DNA of 64,000 bases, taken from positions 744,001-808,000 of the forward strand of contig NZ_CP085840.1 in assembly GCF_020715685.1 (NCBI RefSeq). Reading direction: 5' to 3'. Made by a program: the position numbers and the translations under genes. Below the pieces are notes generated by a model, which was not told where the DNA came from, made no database searches, and saw only the letters and a list, made by a program, of their open reading frames with translations. This document shows positions 15,245 to 23,843 of this stretch, piece by piece. Source of the stretch: Dermatobacter hominis. Its GTDB lineage: Bacteria; Actinomycetota; Acidimicrobiia; Acidimicrobiales; Microtrichaceae. Every line of letters starts with the position of its first letter. Position 1 is the first letter of the stretch.

Positions 15245-16438
15245 ATGGCCATGCGAGGGATGCCGGTCTTCGACGCCGACAACCACCTGTACGAGACGCA
15301 GGACGCGTTCACCCGGTTCCTCCCCGACCGCTACCGGCGCGCCATCGACTACGTGGAGGTCCGGGGCCGGACCAAGATCGTCGTCCGGGGCCAGATCAGC
15401 GACTACATCCCGAACCCGACGTTCGACGTGGTGGCCCGGCCCGGCGCCCAGGAGGACTACTACCGGCGCGGCAACCCCGAGGGCCGCAGCACGCGCGAAA
15501 TCTTCGGCGAGCCGATGCGGTCGATCCCCGCGTTCCGCGAGCCGGGGCCCCGGCTCGAGCTCATGGACGAGCAGGGCCTCGACCGCACGCTGATGTTCCC
15601 GACGCTCGCCAGCCTCCTCGAGGAGCGGATGCGCGACGACCCCGAGCTCACCCACGCCGCGGTCCACGCCCTCAACCGGTGGCTGTACGAGACGTGGCGG
15701 TTCGACTACGAGGGCCGGATCTTCACCACGCCGGTCATCACGCTGCCGATCGTCGAGCGGGCGATCGAGGAGCTGGAGTGGGTCGTCGAGCGCGGCGCCC
15801 GCGCCGTCCTCATCCGGCCCGCACCCGTCCCCGGCTACGAGGGGCCGCGCTCCTTCGCGCTCCCCGAGTTCGACCCGTTCTGGGAGCGGGTGGTCGCCTC
15901 GGGCGTGCTGGTGGCGTTCCACTCCTCCGACAGCGGGTACGCGCGGTTCACCGGCGAGTGGTCCGGCGGGCGCGGCGAGATGCTGCCGTTCCGCCACGAC
16001 GCGTTCCGGATGATGTCGTCCTGGCGACCGGTCGAGGACGCCGCCGCGTCGCTCCTCTGCCACGGGCTGCTGTCGCGGTTCCCCGGGCTGGACGTCGCGT
16101 TCATCGAGAACGGGAGCACGTGGGTCGCGCCGCTGCTCGGGAACCTCGCCAGCGTCTACAAGAAGATGCCGCAGGAGTTCGCCGAGGACCCGGTCGAGGT
16201 CTTCAAGCGCCAGGTCCACATCAGCCCGTTCTGGGAGGAGGACCTGGGCGCGCTCGCGGACCTCATCGGCCCGACGCAGGTGCTGTTCGGCTCCGACTAC
16301 CCGCACCCCGAGGGCCTCGCCGACCCGACGTCCTACATCGACGAGATGGCCCACGTGCCCGAGGAGACCGTCCGCCTCGTCATGGGCGGCAACCTTGCAC
16401 GGCTCATGCGGGTCGACGCCCCGGTGGGCGTCGCCTAG
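15245..16438 (+). CDS. amidohydrolase-2 family protein (ACMSD-like TIM barrel), paralog of 53296-54495
   Basis: The 397-residue protein starts MPVFDADNHLYE, the amidohydrolase-2 (ACMSD-like) opening with the metal-binding Asp/His cluster. It continues with VVERGARAVLIRPAP, VAFHSSDSGY (His ligand), VAFIENGSTWV, and LFGSDYPHPEGLADP, which provides the terminal Asp. Members are metal-dependent decarboxylases or C-C/C-O hydrolases. ATG 15245 is preceded by GCAGGAGG. The gene at 53296-54495 encodes a closely similar protein. It is followed by an 18-base minisatellite and then aldehyde dehydrogenase and P450 genes on the same strand. Expression probably depends on the palindrome at 15164-15179. Confidence 0.85.
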   Translation: MAMRGMPVFDADNHLYETQDAFTRFLPDRYRRAIDYVEVRGRTKIVVRGQISDYIPNPTFDVVARPGAQEDYYRRGNPEGRSTREIFGEPMRSIPAFREPGPRLELMDEQGLDRTLMFPTLASLLEERMRDDPELTHAAVHALNRWLYETWRFDYEGRIFTTPVITLPIVERAIEELEWVVERGARAVLIRPAPVPGYEGPRSFALPEFDPFWERVVASGVLVAFHSSDSGYARFTGEWSGGRGEMLPFRHDAFRMMSSWRPVEDAAASLLCHGLLSRFPGLDVAFIENGSTWVAPLLGNLASVYKKMPQEFAEDPVEVFKRQVHISPFWEEDLGALADLIGPTQVLFGSDYPHPEGLADPTSYIDEMAHVPEETVRLVMGGNLARLMRVDAPVGVA

Positions 16439-16464
16439 GCCGACACCGCGGACCGCCGCACCAG

Positions 16465-16572
16465 CCAGCCACACCGAACGAGCCAGCCACACCCGACGAG
16501 CCAGCCACACCCGACGAGCCAGCCACACCCGACGAGCCAGCCACACCGAACGAGCCAGCCACACCGAACGAG
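16465..16572. repeat. 18-base minisatellite, six tandem copies
   Basis: Six adjacent 18-base units fill the gap between the amidohydrolase stop (16438) and the aldehyde dehydrogenase start (16587). Two variants occur: type A CCAGCCACACCGAACGAG and type B CCAGCCACACCCGACGAG, in the order A-B-B-B-A-A. The units are read in no annotated coding frame. There are no unique spacers between them. Confidence 0.9.
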
Positions 16573-16586
16573 ACACAGGGGGACAG

Positions 16587-18077
16587 ATGACGGAGCTGCC
16601 GACCATCCGGCCGGAGTCGAGGATGCTGATCGACGGGAAGCTGGTGGAGTCGTCCACCGGCGAGACCTTCGACGTGATCAACCCGACGAACCAGCAGCTG
16701 GTGGGTCGGGTCGCCGACGCGACCGCCGACGACATGGCGACGGCGATCGCGGCGGCCCGCCGGGCCTTCGACGAGACGTCGTGGTCGACCGACCGCGAGC
16801 TGCGCAAGCGCTGCCTCCAGCAGCTGCAGGACGCGCTCGACGCCGAGGTCGAGGAGATGCGCGAGCAGCTGATCCAGGAGGCCGGGGCCCCGCGCATGCT
16901 CACCGGCAGCGCCCAGCTCGAGACGCCGCTGCAGGACGGCTTGCGCCACCCGATCAAGCTCATCGACGACTTCGAGTGGGAGCGCGACCTCGGCGAGGCG
17001 ATCAACATCCAGGGCAACCTCGACCACCGGAAGTACGTCCACATGGCGGCCGGCGTCGTCGGGGCGATCACGCCGTGGAACTTCCCGTTCGAGGTGACGA
17101 TCAACAAGCTGGGCCAGGCGCTGGCCACCGGCAACACGATGGTGCTGAAGCCGGCCCCCGACACCCCGCTGAACGCGACGCTGATCGGCCGGCTCGTCGC
17201 GGAGCGCACCGACATCCCGCCGGGCGTGCTCAACATCGTGACGTCGTCGGACCACCTCCGCGGCGAGGACCTGACGCTCTCGCCGCAGGTCGACCTCATC
17301 TCGTTCACCGGGTCCACCGCCGTCGGGCAGCGGATCATGGAGAAGGGCGCCGCCACCCTGAAGCGGCTGTTCCTCGAGCTCGGGGGCAAGTCCGCCACGG
17401 TCGTGCTGGACGACGCCGACCTCGTCGCGGCGTCGTTCATGGGACTGGCCGTGTGCACGCACGGCGGCCAGGGCTGCGCGATCCCGACCCGGATGCTGCT
17501 CCCCCGCTCCCGCTACGACGAGGGCATCGAGCTGCTCGTCGCCATGATGGAGAACGTGCCCTACGGCGATCCGCAGCGCCCCGACGTGCTCCAGGGCCCG
17601 CAGGTCTCCGAGAAGCAGCGCCAGCGGGTGCTCGGCTACATCGAGAAGGGCCAGGAGGAGGGCGCCCGGCTCGTGCTCGGCGGTGGTGTGCCCGAGGGCG
17701 AGGAGTTCGACCGCGGCTTCTTCGTGGAGCCCACGCTCTTCGCCGACGTCGACAACTCGATGACGATCGCCCAGGAGGAGATCTTCGGCCCCGTGCTCGT
17801 GGTCATCCCGTTCGACGACGACGACGACGCCGTCCGCATCGCCAACGAGAGCCGCTATGGCCTCGGCGGCGGCGTGATGGCCGGGTCCAACGAACGGGCC
17901 ATGGCCGTCGCCGACCGCATCCGCACCGGGATGCTGAGCATCAACGGCGGCGCCCCGTACGGCGCCGACCTGCCCTTCGGCGGCTTCAAGTACTCGGGGG
18001 TCGGCCGCCAGAACGGCACCGCCGGGTTCGAGCAGTACCTCGAGCTGAAGTCCTACGCCTGGCCGGCGGGCTCATGA
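16587..18077 (+). CDS. aldehyde dehydrogenase (NAD(P)-dependent)
   Basis: The 496-residue protein is a full-length ALDH: PWNFPF with Asn165, the cofactor Lys in MVLKPAPDTP (about 188), FTGSTAVGQRIM (glycine motif), Glu264 in LFLELGGKSA, and the catalytic Cys297 in GGQGCAIPTR. It oxidises an aldehyde to the acid, using NAD(P). ATG 16587 is preceded by GGGGGACAG after the minisatellite. It overlaps the P450 gene by ATGA, so the two are translationally coupled. A P450 making an alcohol or aldehyde followed by an ALDH is a common way to oxidise a terminal methyl or side chain to a carboxylate. Confidence 0.95.
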   Translation: MTELPTIRPESRMLIDGKLVESSTGETFDVINPTNQQLVGRVADATADDMATAIAAARRAFDETSWSTDRELRKRCLQQLQDALDAEVEEMREQLIQEAGAPRMLTGSAQLETPLQDGLRHPIKLIDDFEWERDLGEAINIQGNLDHRKYVHMAAGVVGAITPWNFPFEVTINKLGQALATGNTMVLKPAPDTPLNATLIGRLVAERTDIPPGVLNIVTSSDHLRGEDLTLSPQVDLISFTGSTAVGQRIMEKGAATLKRLFLELGGKSATVVLDDADLVAASFMGLAVCTHGGQGCAIPTRMLLPRSRYDEGIELLVAMMENVPYGDPQRPDVLQGPQVSEKQRQRVLGYIEKGQEEGARLVLGGGVPEGEEFDRGFFVEPTLFADVDNSMTIAQEEIFGPVLVVIPFDDDDDAVRIANESRYGLGGGVMAGSNERAMAVADRIRTGMLSINGGAPYGADLPFGGFKYSGVGRQNGTAGFEQYLELKSYAWPAGS

Positions 18078-19276
18078 GTCCGACCGCCGCACCCGAGCTC
18101 TACTACGACCCGTTCGACTTCGAGATCGACGACGACCCGTACCCGGTCTGGAAGCGCCTCCGCGACGAGGCGCCCCTCTACTACAACGAGAAGTACGACT
18201 TCTGGGCCCTGAGCCGGTTCCACGACGTCGAGGAGGGGCTCAAGGACTGGCGGCGCTTCAGCTCCGCCAAGGGCACGCTGCTCGAGCTCATCAAGGCCGA
18301 CATCGAGCTGCCGCCCGGCACGTTCATCTTCGAGGACCCGCCCGCGCACGACCTGCACCGCGGCCTGCTGTCGCGGGTCTTCACGCCCCGGCGCATGGCC
18401 GCGATCGAGCCCGACATCCGGGCGTTCTGCGCCCGCAGCCTCGATCCGTTCACGGGCTCGGGCGGCTTCGACGTGATCGCGGACCTCGGCGCCCAGGTGC
18501 CGATGCGCACGATCGGCATGCTGCTCGGCATCCCCGAGTCGGACCAGGAGGCGCTGCGCGACGAGATCGACGGCGGGCTGAAGCTCGACGGCGGCGAGAT
18601 GCCCTCGATGGCCGACGGGCTCGACGTGGCGGGCCAGACCGAGCTGTTCGCCGACTACATCGACTTCCGGTACGCCCACCCTGCCGACGACGTGATGACC
18701 GACCTCATCACCGCCGAGTACACCGACGAGGACGGCCAGCAGCGCCGGCTGACCAAGGAGGAGGCGCTCGGCTACATCAACCTCGTGGCCGCCGCCGGCA
18801 ACGAGACCACCAACCGCCTCATCGGGTGGACCACGCGGCTCCTCGCGCTGCACCCCGACCAGCGCCGGCTCGTCCGCGACGACCGCTCGCTGATCAACCC
18901 GACGATCGAGGAGGTGCTGCGGTACGAGTCGCCCTCACCGGTGCAGGCCCGGTACGTCACCGAGGACGTCGAGCTGCACGGCACGGTCGTCGCCGAGGGC
19001 TCGGCGCTGCTGCTGCTCAACGGCTCGGGCAACCGCGACGAGCGCGCGTTCGAGGACCCGGACCGGTTCGACGTGCGACGCGACATCGCCCACCACCTGG
19101 CCTTCGGCTACGGCATCCACTTCTGCCTGGGCGCGGCGCTCGCCCGCATCGAGGGGCGGGTCGTGCTCGACGAGATGCTCGACCGGTTCCCGGAGTGGGA
19201 CCTCGACGAGGAGCGTGCCGTGCGCGGCCGGACGTCGACCGTGCGCGGCTGGGAGACGATGCCGATCCTGATCTGA
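18074..19276 (+). CDS. cytochrome P450
   Basis: The 400-residue soluble bacterial P450 has the I-helix oxygen-activation motif AAAGNETTNRLIGW (Glu-Thr pair), the K-helix Glu-x-x-Arg in EEVLRYESPSPVQ, and the heme-binding loop FGYGIHFCLGAALAR with the proximal Cys. There is no membrane anchor, so it acts in the cytosol with ferredoxin partners not encoded nearby. The ATGA overlap couples it to the aldehyde dehydrogenase. It would hydroxylate a hydrophobic substrate; no CYP family is assigned from sequence reading alone. A hairpin at 19284-19303 follows the stop. The second P450 in the window is at 46868-48157. Confidence 0.95.
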   Translation: MSPTAAPELYYDPFDFEIDDDPYPVWKRLRDEAPLYYNEKYDFWALSRFHDVEEGLKDWRRFSSAKGTLLELIKADIELPPGTFIFEDPPAHDLHRGLLSRVFTPRRMAAIEPDIRAFCARSLDPFTGSGGFDVIADLGAQVPMRTIGMLLGIPESDQEALRDEIDGGLKLDGGEMPSMADGLDVAGQTELFADYIDFRYAHPADDVMTDLITAEYTDEDGQQRRLTKEEALGYINLVAAAGNETTNRLIGWTTRLLALHPDQRRLVRDDRSLINPTIEEVLRYESPSPVQARYVTEDVELHGTVVAEGSALLLLNGSGNRDERAFEDPDRFDVRRDIAHHLAFGYGIHFCLGAALARIEGRVVLDEMLDRFPEWDLDEERAVRGRTSTVRGWETMPILI

Positions 19277-19283
19277 GCCGGGC

Positions 19284-19303
19284 CGGCCCCGACGACGGGG
19301 CCG
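19284..19303. terminator. hairpin terminator between convergent P450 and TetR genes
   Basis: CGGCCCCG (19284-19291) and CGGGGCCG (19296-19303) form a perfect 8-base stem with an ACGA loop. It begins 8 bases past the P450 stop and lies 43 bases from the stop of the convergent TetR gene. No T-run follows, as is common in very GC-rich genomes. Confidence 0.6.
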
Positions 19304-19346
19304 TCCGCGCCAGGTGCCGCGCCGGGTCGTGTGCGCCGGGCCGGCG

Positions 19347-20006
19347 TCAGCTGCGACCGGCGAAGGCCGGGAAGTAGCCCCGGGCGGTGCCGCGGGCGAC
19401 GCCGTCGAACATCTCGCGCGACACCTCGCCCCCCTCGGAGTGGGTCGACTCGAGGGCCAGGATCAGCGCCGTGCCGATCACGGCCCGGGTCGAGATGGGC
19501 GTGAGGCCGACCTCGACGCCGAACCGCTCCTCCACCCCCTGCCACGCCGACGCCAACCGGTCCATGGCGACGGCGAAGTGCTCCCGGTAGAAGCGCGTCG
19601 CCACCTCGGGGTCGCCAAAGAGGACGAGCCCGAGCAGGGGCAGGACCTCGGCGAGCATCGAGGTGAGCGTCTCGTACACGTCGGCGAGGGACTCGAGCTG
19701 GCGCTCGGCCGGGAGCGGGAACTGCCGCTCCAGGTCGGCCGTCGCCTCGACCAGCGCGTCGACGGCCTCTCGGAGCGGCTCGACGACCGCCTCGTAGAAG
19801 AGCTGGTCCTTGCTCTCGAAGTGCCGGTAGATCACGCCCTCGCTGATGCCGGCACGATCCGCGATCGTCCGCATCGTCGTGCCGTTCATGTCGCCGGTGT
19901 CGCCGAACGACTTCCTGGCCGCCTCGAGGATCGAGCGCCGCCGCTCCTCGGCGGTCAGCCGCCGTGCCCTCGGCCTCCCCTCGACCGGACCCGCGGTCTT
20001 CGCCAT
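19347..20006 (-). CDS. TetR-family transcriptional regulator
   Basis: This 219-residue repressor has the TetR DNA-binding domain at about residues 20-65 (RRSILEAARKSF, then TTMRTIADRAGISEGVIYRHFESK) and a long helical ligand domain. ATG 20006 is the obvious start. It is divergent from the thiolase gene at 20181, and the 174-base gap contains two palindromic elements (20084-20099 and 20110-20123). The first resembles the GTGAGCG/CGCTCAC motif seen in four other promoters of the window, so this is the best local candidate for the regulator of that set. Acyl-CoA thioesters are typical ligands of such regulators next to beta-oxidation genes; that is inference. Confidence 0.85.
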   Translation of the reverse strand: MAKTAGPVEGRPRARRLTAEERRRSILEAARKSFGDTGDMNGTTMRTIADRAGISEGVIYRHFESKDQLFYEAVVEPLREAVDALVEATADLERQFPLPAERQLESLADVYETLTSMLAEVLPLLGLVLFGDPEVATRFYREHFAVAMDRLASAWQGVEERFGVEVGLTPISTRAVIGTALILALESTHSEGGEVSREMFDGVARGTARGYFPAFAGRS

Positions 20007-20083
20007 CCCTCACCTGCCTTCGGAGCGTCCGGCCGCCGCTCCCGACGACCGGACGCCCATGATACGGCGAGTCGGGCGTCTGC

Positions 20084-20123
20084 GAGCGATCGATCACTCC
20101 GCAATACAAAGTGAGCCTTCACT
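20084..20123. promoter_or_regulatory. two palindromes between TetR and thiolase genes (motif site 3)
   Basis: GAGCGATCGATCACTC (20084-20099) is a 16-base palindrome with one mismatched pair and overlaps an imperfect GTGAGCG-N2-CGCTCAC site. AGTGA-GCCT-TCACT (20110-20123) is a second inverted repeat with 5-base arms. They lie between the divergent TetR (start 20006) and thiolase (start 20181) genes. Confidence 0.6.
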
Positions 20124-20180
20124 CGTCTACGGTGCGGGGAGCAGATCCACACTCCGACGACCATCCAGGGGGGACGGCGA

Positions 20181-21350
20181 ATGGGTGAAGCAACGATCGT
20201 CGCGACCGCACGGACGCCCATCGGGACCGCCTTCAAGGGCACCCTGAAGGACGTCGACCCGTACGCGCTGGCCATCCACGCGGTGTCGAGCGCGGTCGAG
20301 CGGGCCGGCCTCGACCCCGCGGCCTACGACGACGTGGTGCTCGGCGAGTCCCGCTACGGCGGCGGCGACATCGCCCGCTACGCGGCGATCGAGTCCGGTC
20401 TCGTCGACGTGGCCGGCCTCGCCCACAACCGCCACTGCGCCTCCGGGCTGGCCGCGGTCACGACGGCCGCAGCCGGCATCCGTGCCGGCATGGACCGGGC
20501 GGTGGTCGCCGGCGGCGTCGAGTCGTCCTCCACGTCGCCGCGCAACATGCGGCGGGTGCCGGGCACCGACGAGTGGGACGCGTGGTCACCGCCGAGCCAC
20601 CTCTCCACCCCCGACGCCCCGAACGAGGACATGACGATCACGGTCGGCTGGAACGCCGCCGTCGAGACCGGTGTGACCCGTGAGGAGATGGACGCCTGGG
20701 CCTTCCGCTCCCACCAGCGGGCGATCGCCGCGATCGACGAGGGCCGGTTCGCCGACGAGATCGCGCCGATCGACGTGGCCCTGCGGGACGGGACCACGAC
20801 GACGTTCGCCGTCGACGAGCACCCCCGGCGCGACTCCACGCTCGAGAAGCTCGCGACCCTCAAGCCGATCCACCCCGAGATCGACGGGTTCAGCATCACC
20901 GCCGGCAACGCCTGCGGCGCCAACGACGGCGGCGCTGCGCTGGTCATCGTCGACGACGCCCTGGCCGCGTCGGAGGGCCTGGAGCCGCTCGGGGTGGTGA
21001 CCGCCTGGGCGTCGGCCGGCGTCGAGCCGGCCCGGACCGGCCTCGCCCCCACCGTCGCCATCCCGAAGGCGCTCGACCGTGCCGGTCTCTCGATCGGCGA
21101 CGTCGACCTGTGGGAGATCAACGAGGCCTTCGCCTCGATGTGCGTCGCCACCACCCGGATCCTCGGCATCGACGAGGAGATCGTGAACGTCGAGGGCAGC
21201 GGCTGCAGCCTGGGCCACCCGGTCGCCATGACCGGCGCTCGCATGATCATCTCGATGGTCCACGAGCTGCGCCGCCGGGGCGGGGGCAACGGCGTCGCCG
21301 CCATGTGCGCCGGCGGCGGCATGTCGACCGCCGTGGTCGTGCGGGTCTGA
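20181..21350 (+). CDS. thiolase (acetyl-CoA acyltransferase)
   Basis: The 389-residue protein has all thiolase catalytic motifs: nucleophile Cys86 in HNRHCASGLAA, the NEAFA motif (WEINEAFASMCVA), the His in GCSLGHPVAMTGAR, and the second Cys in MCAGGGMSTAVV. It should perform true thiolytic cleavage of a 3-ketoacyl-CoA, unlike the altered thiolase-fold proteins at 9583 and 57431. It is preceded by GGGGGGACGGCG and by the TetR palindromes. It is followed within 12 bases by a pair of acyl-CoA dehydrogenases, forming a beta-oxidation operon with the SDR and luciferase-like genes further on. Confidence 0.9.
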   Translation: MGEATIVATARTPIGTAFKGTLKDVDPYALAIHAVSSAVERAGLDPAAYDDVVLGESRYGGGDIARYAAIESGLVDVAGLAHNRHCASGLAAVTTAAAGIRAGMDRAVVAGGVESSSTSPRNMRRVPGTDEWDAWSPPSHLSTPDAPNEDMTITVGWNAAVETGVTREEMDAWAFRSHQRAIAAIDEGRFADEIAPIDVALRDGTTTTFAVDEHPRRDSTLEKLATLKPIHPEIDGFSITAGNACGANDGGAALVIVDDALAASEGLEPLGVVTAWASAGVEPARTGLAPTVAIPKALDRAGLSIGDVDLWEINEAFASMCVATTRILGIDEEIVNVEGSGCSLGHPVAMTGARMIISMVHELRRRGGGNGVAAMCAGGGMSTAVVVRV

Positions 21351-21362
21351 GCGGCTCCGACG

Positions 21363-22514
21363 ATGCTCGTCCGACCCACCCCGGACCAGGAGTTCCTGCG
21401 CGAGACCACGGCGCGCTTCCTCGCCGACAAGGTCCCGCCGTCGACGATCCGGGCGCTGCGCGCCGACGACGACGGGTTCACGCCCGAGTACTGGCGCCAG
21501 GGCGTCGAGCTCGGGTGGACGCACCTGCTGGTGTCCGAGGACCTGGGCGGCGGCTCGGCCTCGGGCGCCGGGATCGTCGACCTGTCGCTCATCGCCCACG
21601 AGTTCGGGCGGTGCGCCGCCCCCGGTCCGCTGCTCGTCAACGCCGTCGTGGCGGGCGCGCTCAGCGAGGCCCGCGGCCACGACGACGTGGTGAAGCGGCT
21701 CCTGACCGGCGAGGACCTCGCGACCTGGGCGTTCCTCGACGGACCCCGCCGCGACGAGGCGTCCTCGCAGCGGCTCCGCATCACCCCCGACGGCGACTCG
21801 CTCGTGCTCGACGGCACCAAGCGACCCGTCGAGTCGGCGTCCCGCTCCGACCACCTCCTCGTCACCGGCACCTCGCCCGACGGCCCGACGCAGGTCCTGG
21901 TGCCGGCCGGGACGCCGGGCGTCTCGACGGCCCGCATGCACAGCGTCGACCTGACCCGCCGCTTCGACGTCGTCACGTTCGACGGCGTGCGCGTGGGCGC
22001 CGACGCGGTGGTCGGCACGGTGGGCGGCGCGGCCGAGGCCGTCGAGCGCCAGCTCCGGTGGGCGCTCGTCGTGTCGTGCGCCGAGGCGGTCGGCGCCATG
22101 CAGACGGCGTTCGACATGACGCTGGCGTGGACGTCGGACCGCTACTCCTTCGGGCGGCCGCTCGGCTCCTACCAGGCGATCAAGCACCGCATGGCGCACA
22201 TGAAGACCTGGCTCGAGGCCGGCCACGCGATCACCGACGACGCGGCCGCCGCCGTCGCGGTCGACGCGCCCGACGCCGGCAAGCTCGCCAGCGCCGCCGC
22301 CGCCTACGTCGGCGAGCAGGGCAGCGAGCTCATGCAGGAGTGCGTGCAGCTCCACGGCGGCATCGGCGTCACGTTCGAGCACGACCTCCACCTGTACCTG
22401 CGGCGCCAGACGCTCGACCGGGCGCTGTACGGCACCCCGTCCGAGCACCGCAGGAGGGTGGCGGCCTTCCTCGACCGCGAGGTCGAGGCCGAGCTCGGGA
22501 GCGGTGCCGCATGA
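21363..22514 (+). CDS. acyl-CoA dehydrogenase, probable beta subunit of a two-subunit enzyme
   Basis: The 383-residue protein has the acyl-CoA dehydrogenase fold, with SDRYSFGRPLGSYQAIKHRMAHM (FAD-contacting Arg-x3-Phe-Gly motif) near residue 260 and ECVQLHGGIGVTFEHDLHLYLRR near 330. It lacks the C-terminal stretch with the GGTxEI motif found in its partner. Its stop overlaps the start of the next acyl-CoA dehydrogenase (ATGA), which is the arrangement of heterotetrameric steroid acyl-CoA dehydrogenases such as ChsE1-ChsE2. It probably forms such a complex with the 22511 protein to make a 2,3-unsaturated acyl-CoA. Confidence 0.85.
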   Translation: MLVRPTPDQEFLRETTARFLADKVPPSTIRALRADDDGFTPEYWRQGVELGWTHLLVSEDLGGGSASGAGIVDLSLIAHEFGRCAAPGPLLVNAVVAGALSEARGHDDVVKRLLTGEDLATWAFLDGPRRDEASSQRLRITPDGDSLVLDGTKRPVESASRSDHLLVTGTSPDGPTQVLVPAGTPGVSTARMHSVDLTRRFDVVTFDGVRVGADAVVGTVGGAAEAVERQLRWALVVSCAEAVGAMQTAFDMTLAWTSDRYSFGRPLGSYQAIKHRMAHMKTWLEAGHAITDDAAAAVAVDAPDAGKLASAAAAYVGEQGSELMQECVQLHGGIGVTFEHDLHLYLRRQTLDRALYGTPSEHRRRVAAFLDREVEAELGSGAA

Positions 22515-23764
22515 CCACCGAGCCGCTCGACGACTTCCGGGCCCGGGCCCGGGCCTTCATCCGGAGCGAGGTGGGACCGGCCCGGTCCTCGACGATCGCC
22601 GGGCTCCGGGTCACCGGCACCGACGAGGACGACCTGCGCGAGGTGCAGCGCGACCGCGACCTCCAGCGCATGTTCTTCGACGCCGGCCTCGCGGGCATCA
22701 CCGTGCCCGTCGAGTACGGCGGTCAGGGGCTGACGCGGGCCCACCAGGAGGTCCTCAACGAGGAGCTGCTCGGCTACGACTGCCCCGTCCGCAACCAGGT
22801 GCCGACGATGACGCCGTGCATGGCCGTCCTCCTCGACTTCGGCACCGAGGAGCAGAAGCGCACCCACGTCCCCGCCATCCTGCGGGGCGAGGAGCTCTGG
22901 ATGCAGTTCCTCTCCGAGCCGAGCGGCGGGTCCGACGTCGCCGGCGCGCTCACGACCGCGGTGCGCGACGGCGACGAGTGGATCCTCAACGGCTCGAAGG
23001 TCTGGACGACCGGCGCGTGGTGGTCCGACTGGGGCCTGTGCCTCGCCCGCACGAACTGGGACGTGCCCAAGCACCGGGGCCTGTCGGTGTTCATCTTCCC
23101 GATCGACGCCGAGGGCATCGAGGTCCAGCGGATCGAGATGCTCAACGGCAACATGGACTTCTGCCAGGAGTACCTGACCGACCTGCGCGTGCCCGACTCG
23201 AACCGCGTCGGCGAGGTCGACGACGGCTGGACCGTCGGCACGCGGTGGATGTTCCACGAGCGGATGGCGTCGAACTCGCCGTACGTGACCCGCCCGACGG
23301 AGCAGGAGCTCGCCTCGGTCGACGGACGCAACATCCGCAGCGTCGCGATCGAGGGCGGCCGGGCCGACGACCCGGCGGCTCAGGAGCGCGTCGGCGAGGC
23401 CGAGGTCCTCGCGCTGGTGGGCAGCGCGCTCGGTCGGCGGATCGGCGCGGGCGTGCTGAGCGGCGCCATGAGCGACCAGGCCTCGGCGATCGGGCGCCTG
23501 TTCGGGGGCCTCAGCCTGGTGCGCCGGAACACGATCGCGTTCGAGCTGTCGATGAGCGCGGGCGCGGCCTGGACCGACGACGACGGCGCGCTCGAGGCCC
23601 GGGGCGACGACTTCCTGATGCGCCAGTCGAGCTGCATCGGCGGCGGGACGATCGAGATGGCCGCCAACGTGATCAGCGAGCGGGTGCTCGGCATGCCGCG
23701 GGAGCCGGCGTTCGACCGCGACCGGCCGTTCCGCGAGGTGCCGAGGGGGCCGTCCCAGGCCTGA
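22511..23764 (+). CDS. acyl-CoA dehydrogenase, probable alpha partner subunit
   Basis: The 417-residue protein has the N-terminal helical domain (EYGGQGLTRAHQEVLNEELLG), the middle beta domain with MQFLSEPSGGSDVAG and LNGSKVWTTGAWWSDWGLCLARTN, and the C-terminal SSCIGGGTIEMAANVISERVLGMPRE motif that includes the FAD/substrate-contacting segment. It starts at ATG 22511, overlapping the stop of the previous subunit. The pair likely dehydrogenates the same acyl-CoA as a heteromer. Reduced FAD would pass electrons to electron-transfer flavoprotein encoded elsewhere. The following SDR gene starts 79 bases downstream. Confidence 0.88.
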   Translation: MTTEPLDDFRARARAFIRSEVGPARSSTIAGLRVTGTDEDDLREVQRDRDLQRMFFDAGLAGITVPVEYGGQGLTRAHQEVLNEELLGYDCPVRNQVPTMTPCMAVLLDFGTEEQKRTHVPAILRGEELWMQFLSEPSGGSDVAGALTTAVRDGDEWILNGSKVWTTGAWWSDWGLCLARTNWDVPKHRGLSVFIFPIDAEGIEVQRIEMLNGNMDFCQEYLTDLRVPDSNRVGEVDDGWTVGTRWMFHERMASNSPYVTRPTEQELASVDGRNIRSVAIEGGRADDPAAQERVGEAEVLALVGSALGRRIGAGVLSGAMSDQASAIGRLFGGLSLVRRNTIAFELSMSAGAAWTDDDGALEARGDDFLMRQSSCIGGGTIEMAANVISERVLGMPREPAFDRDRPFREVPRGPSQA

Positions 23765-23843
23765 CCGGCACCGGCGGGAGCAGTCGAACGAGAGCGCAGG
23801 GGCACGACCGCAGGGGGCGTCGTGCCGACACCAAGGGGGAACC

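Noticed and set aside
16465-16572. CRISPR-like array
   Set aside because: The 18-base units are directly adjacent without unique spacers, there is no leader and no cas gene in the window.
16395-16586. N-terminal extension of the aldehyde dehydrogenase reading through the 18-base repeats
   Set aside because: The frame is open, but the ALDH family start matches ATG 16587 with a ribosome-binding site, and the repeat-encoded HTERAS/HTRRAS peptide looks artificial.
20586-22448. A 620-codon minus-strand frame opposite thiolase and acyl-CoA dehydrogenase
   Set aside because: Antisense shadow of well-supported genes; the translation has no recognisable domain.
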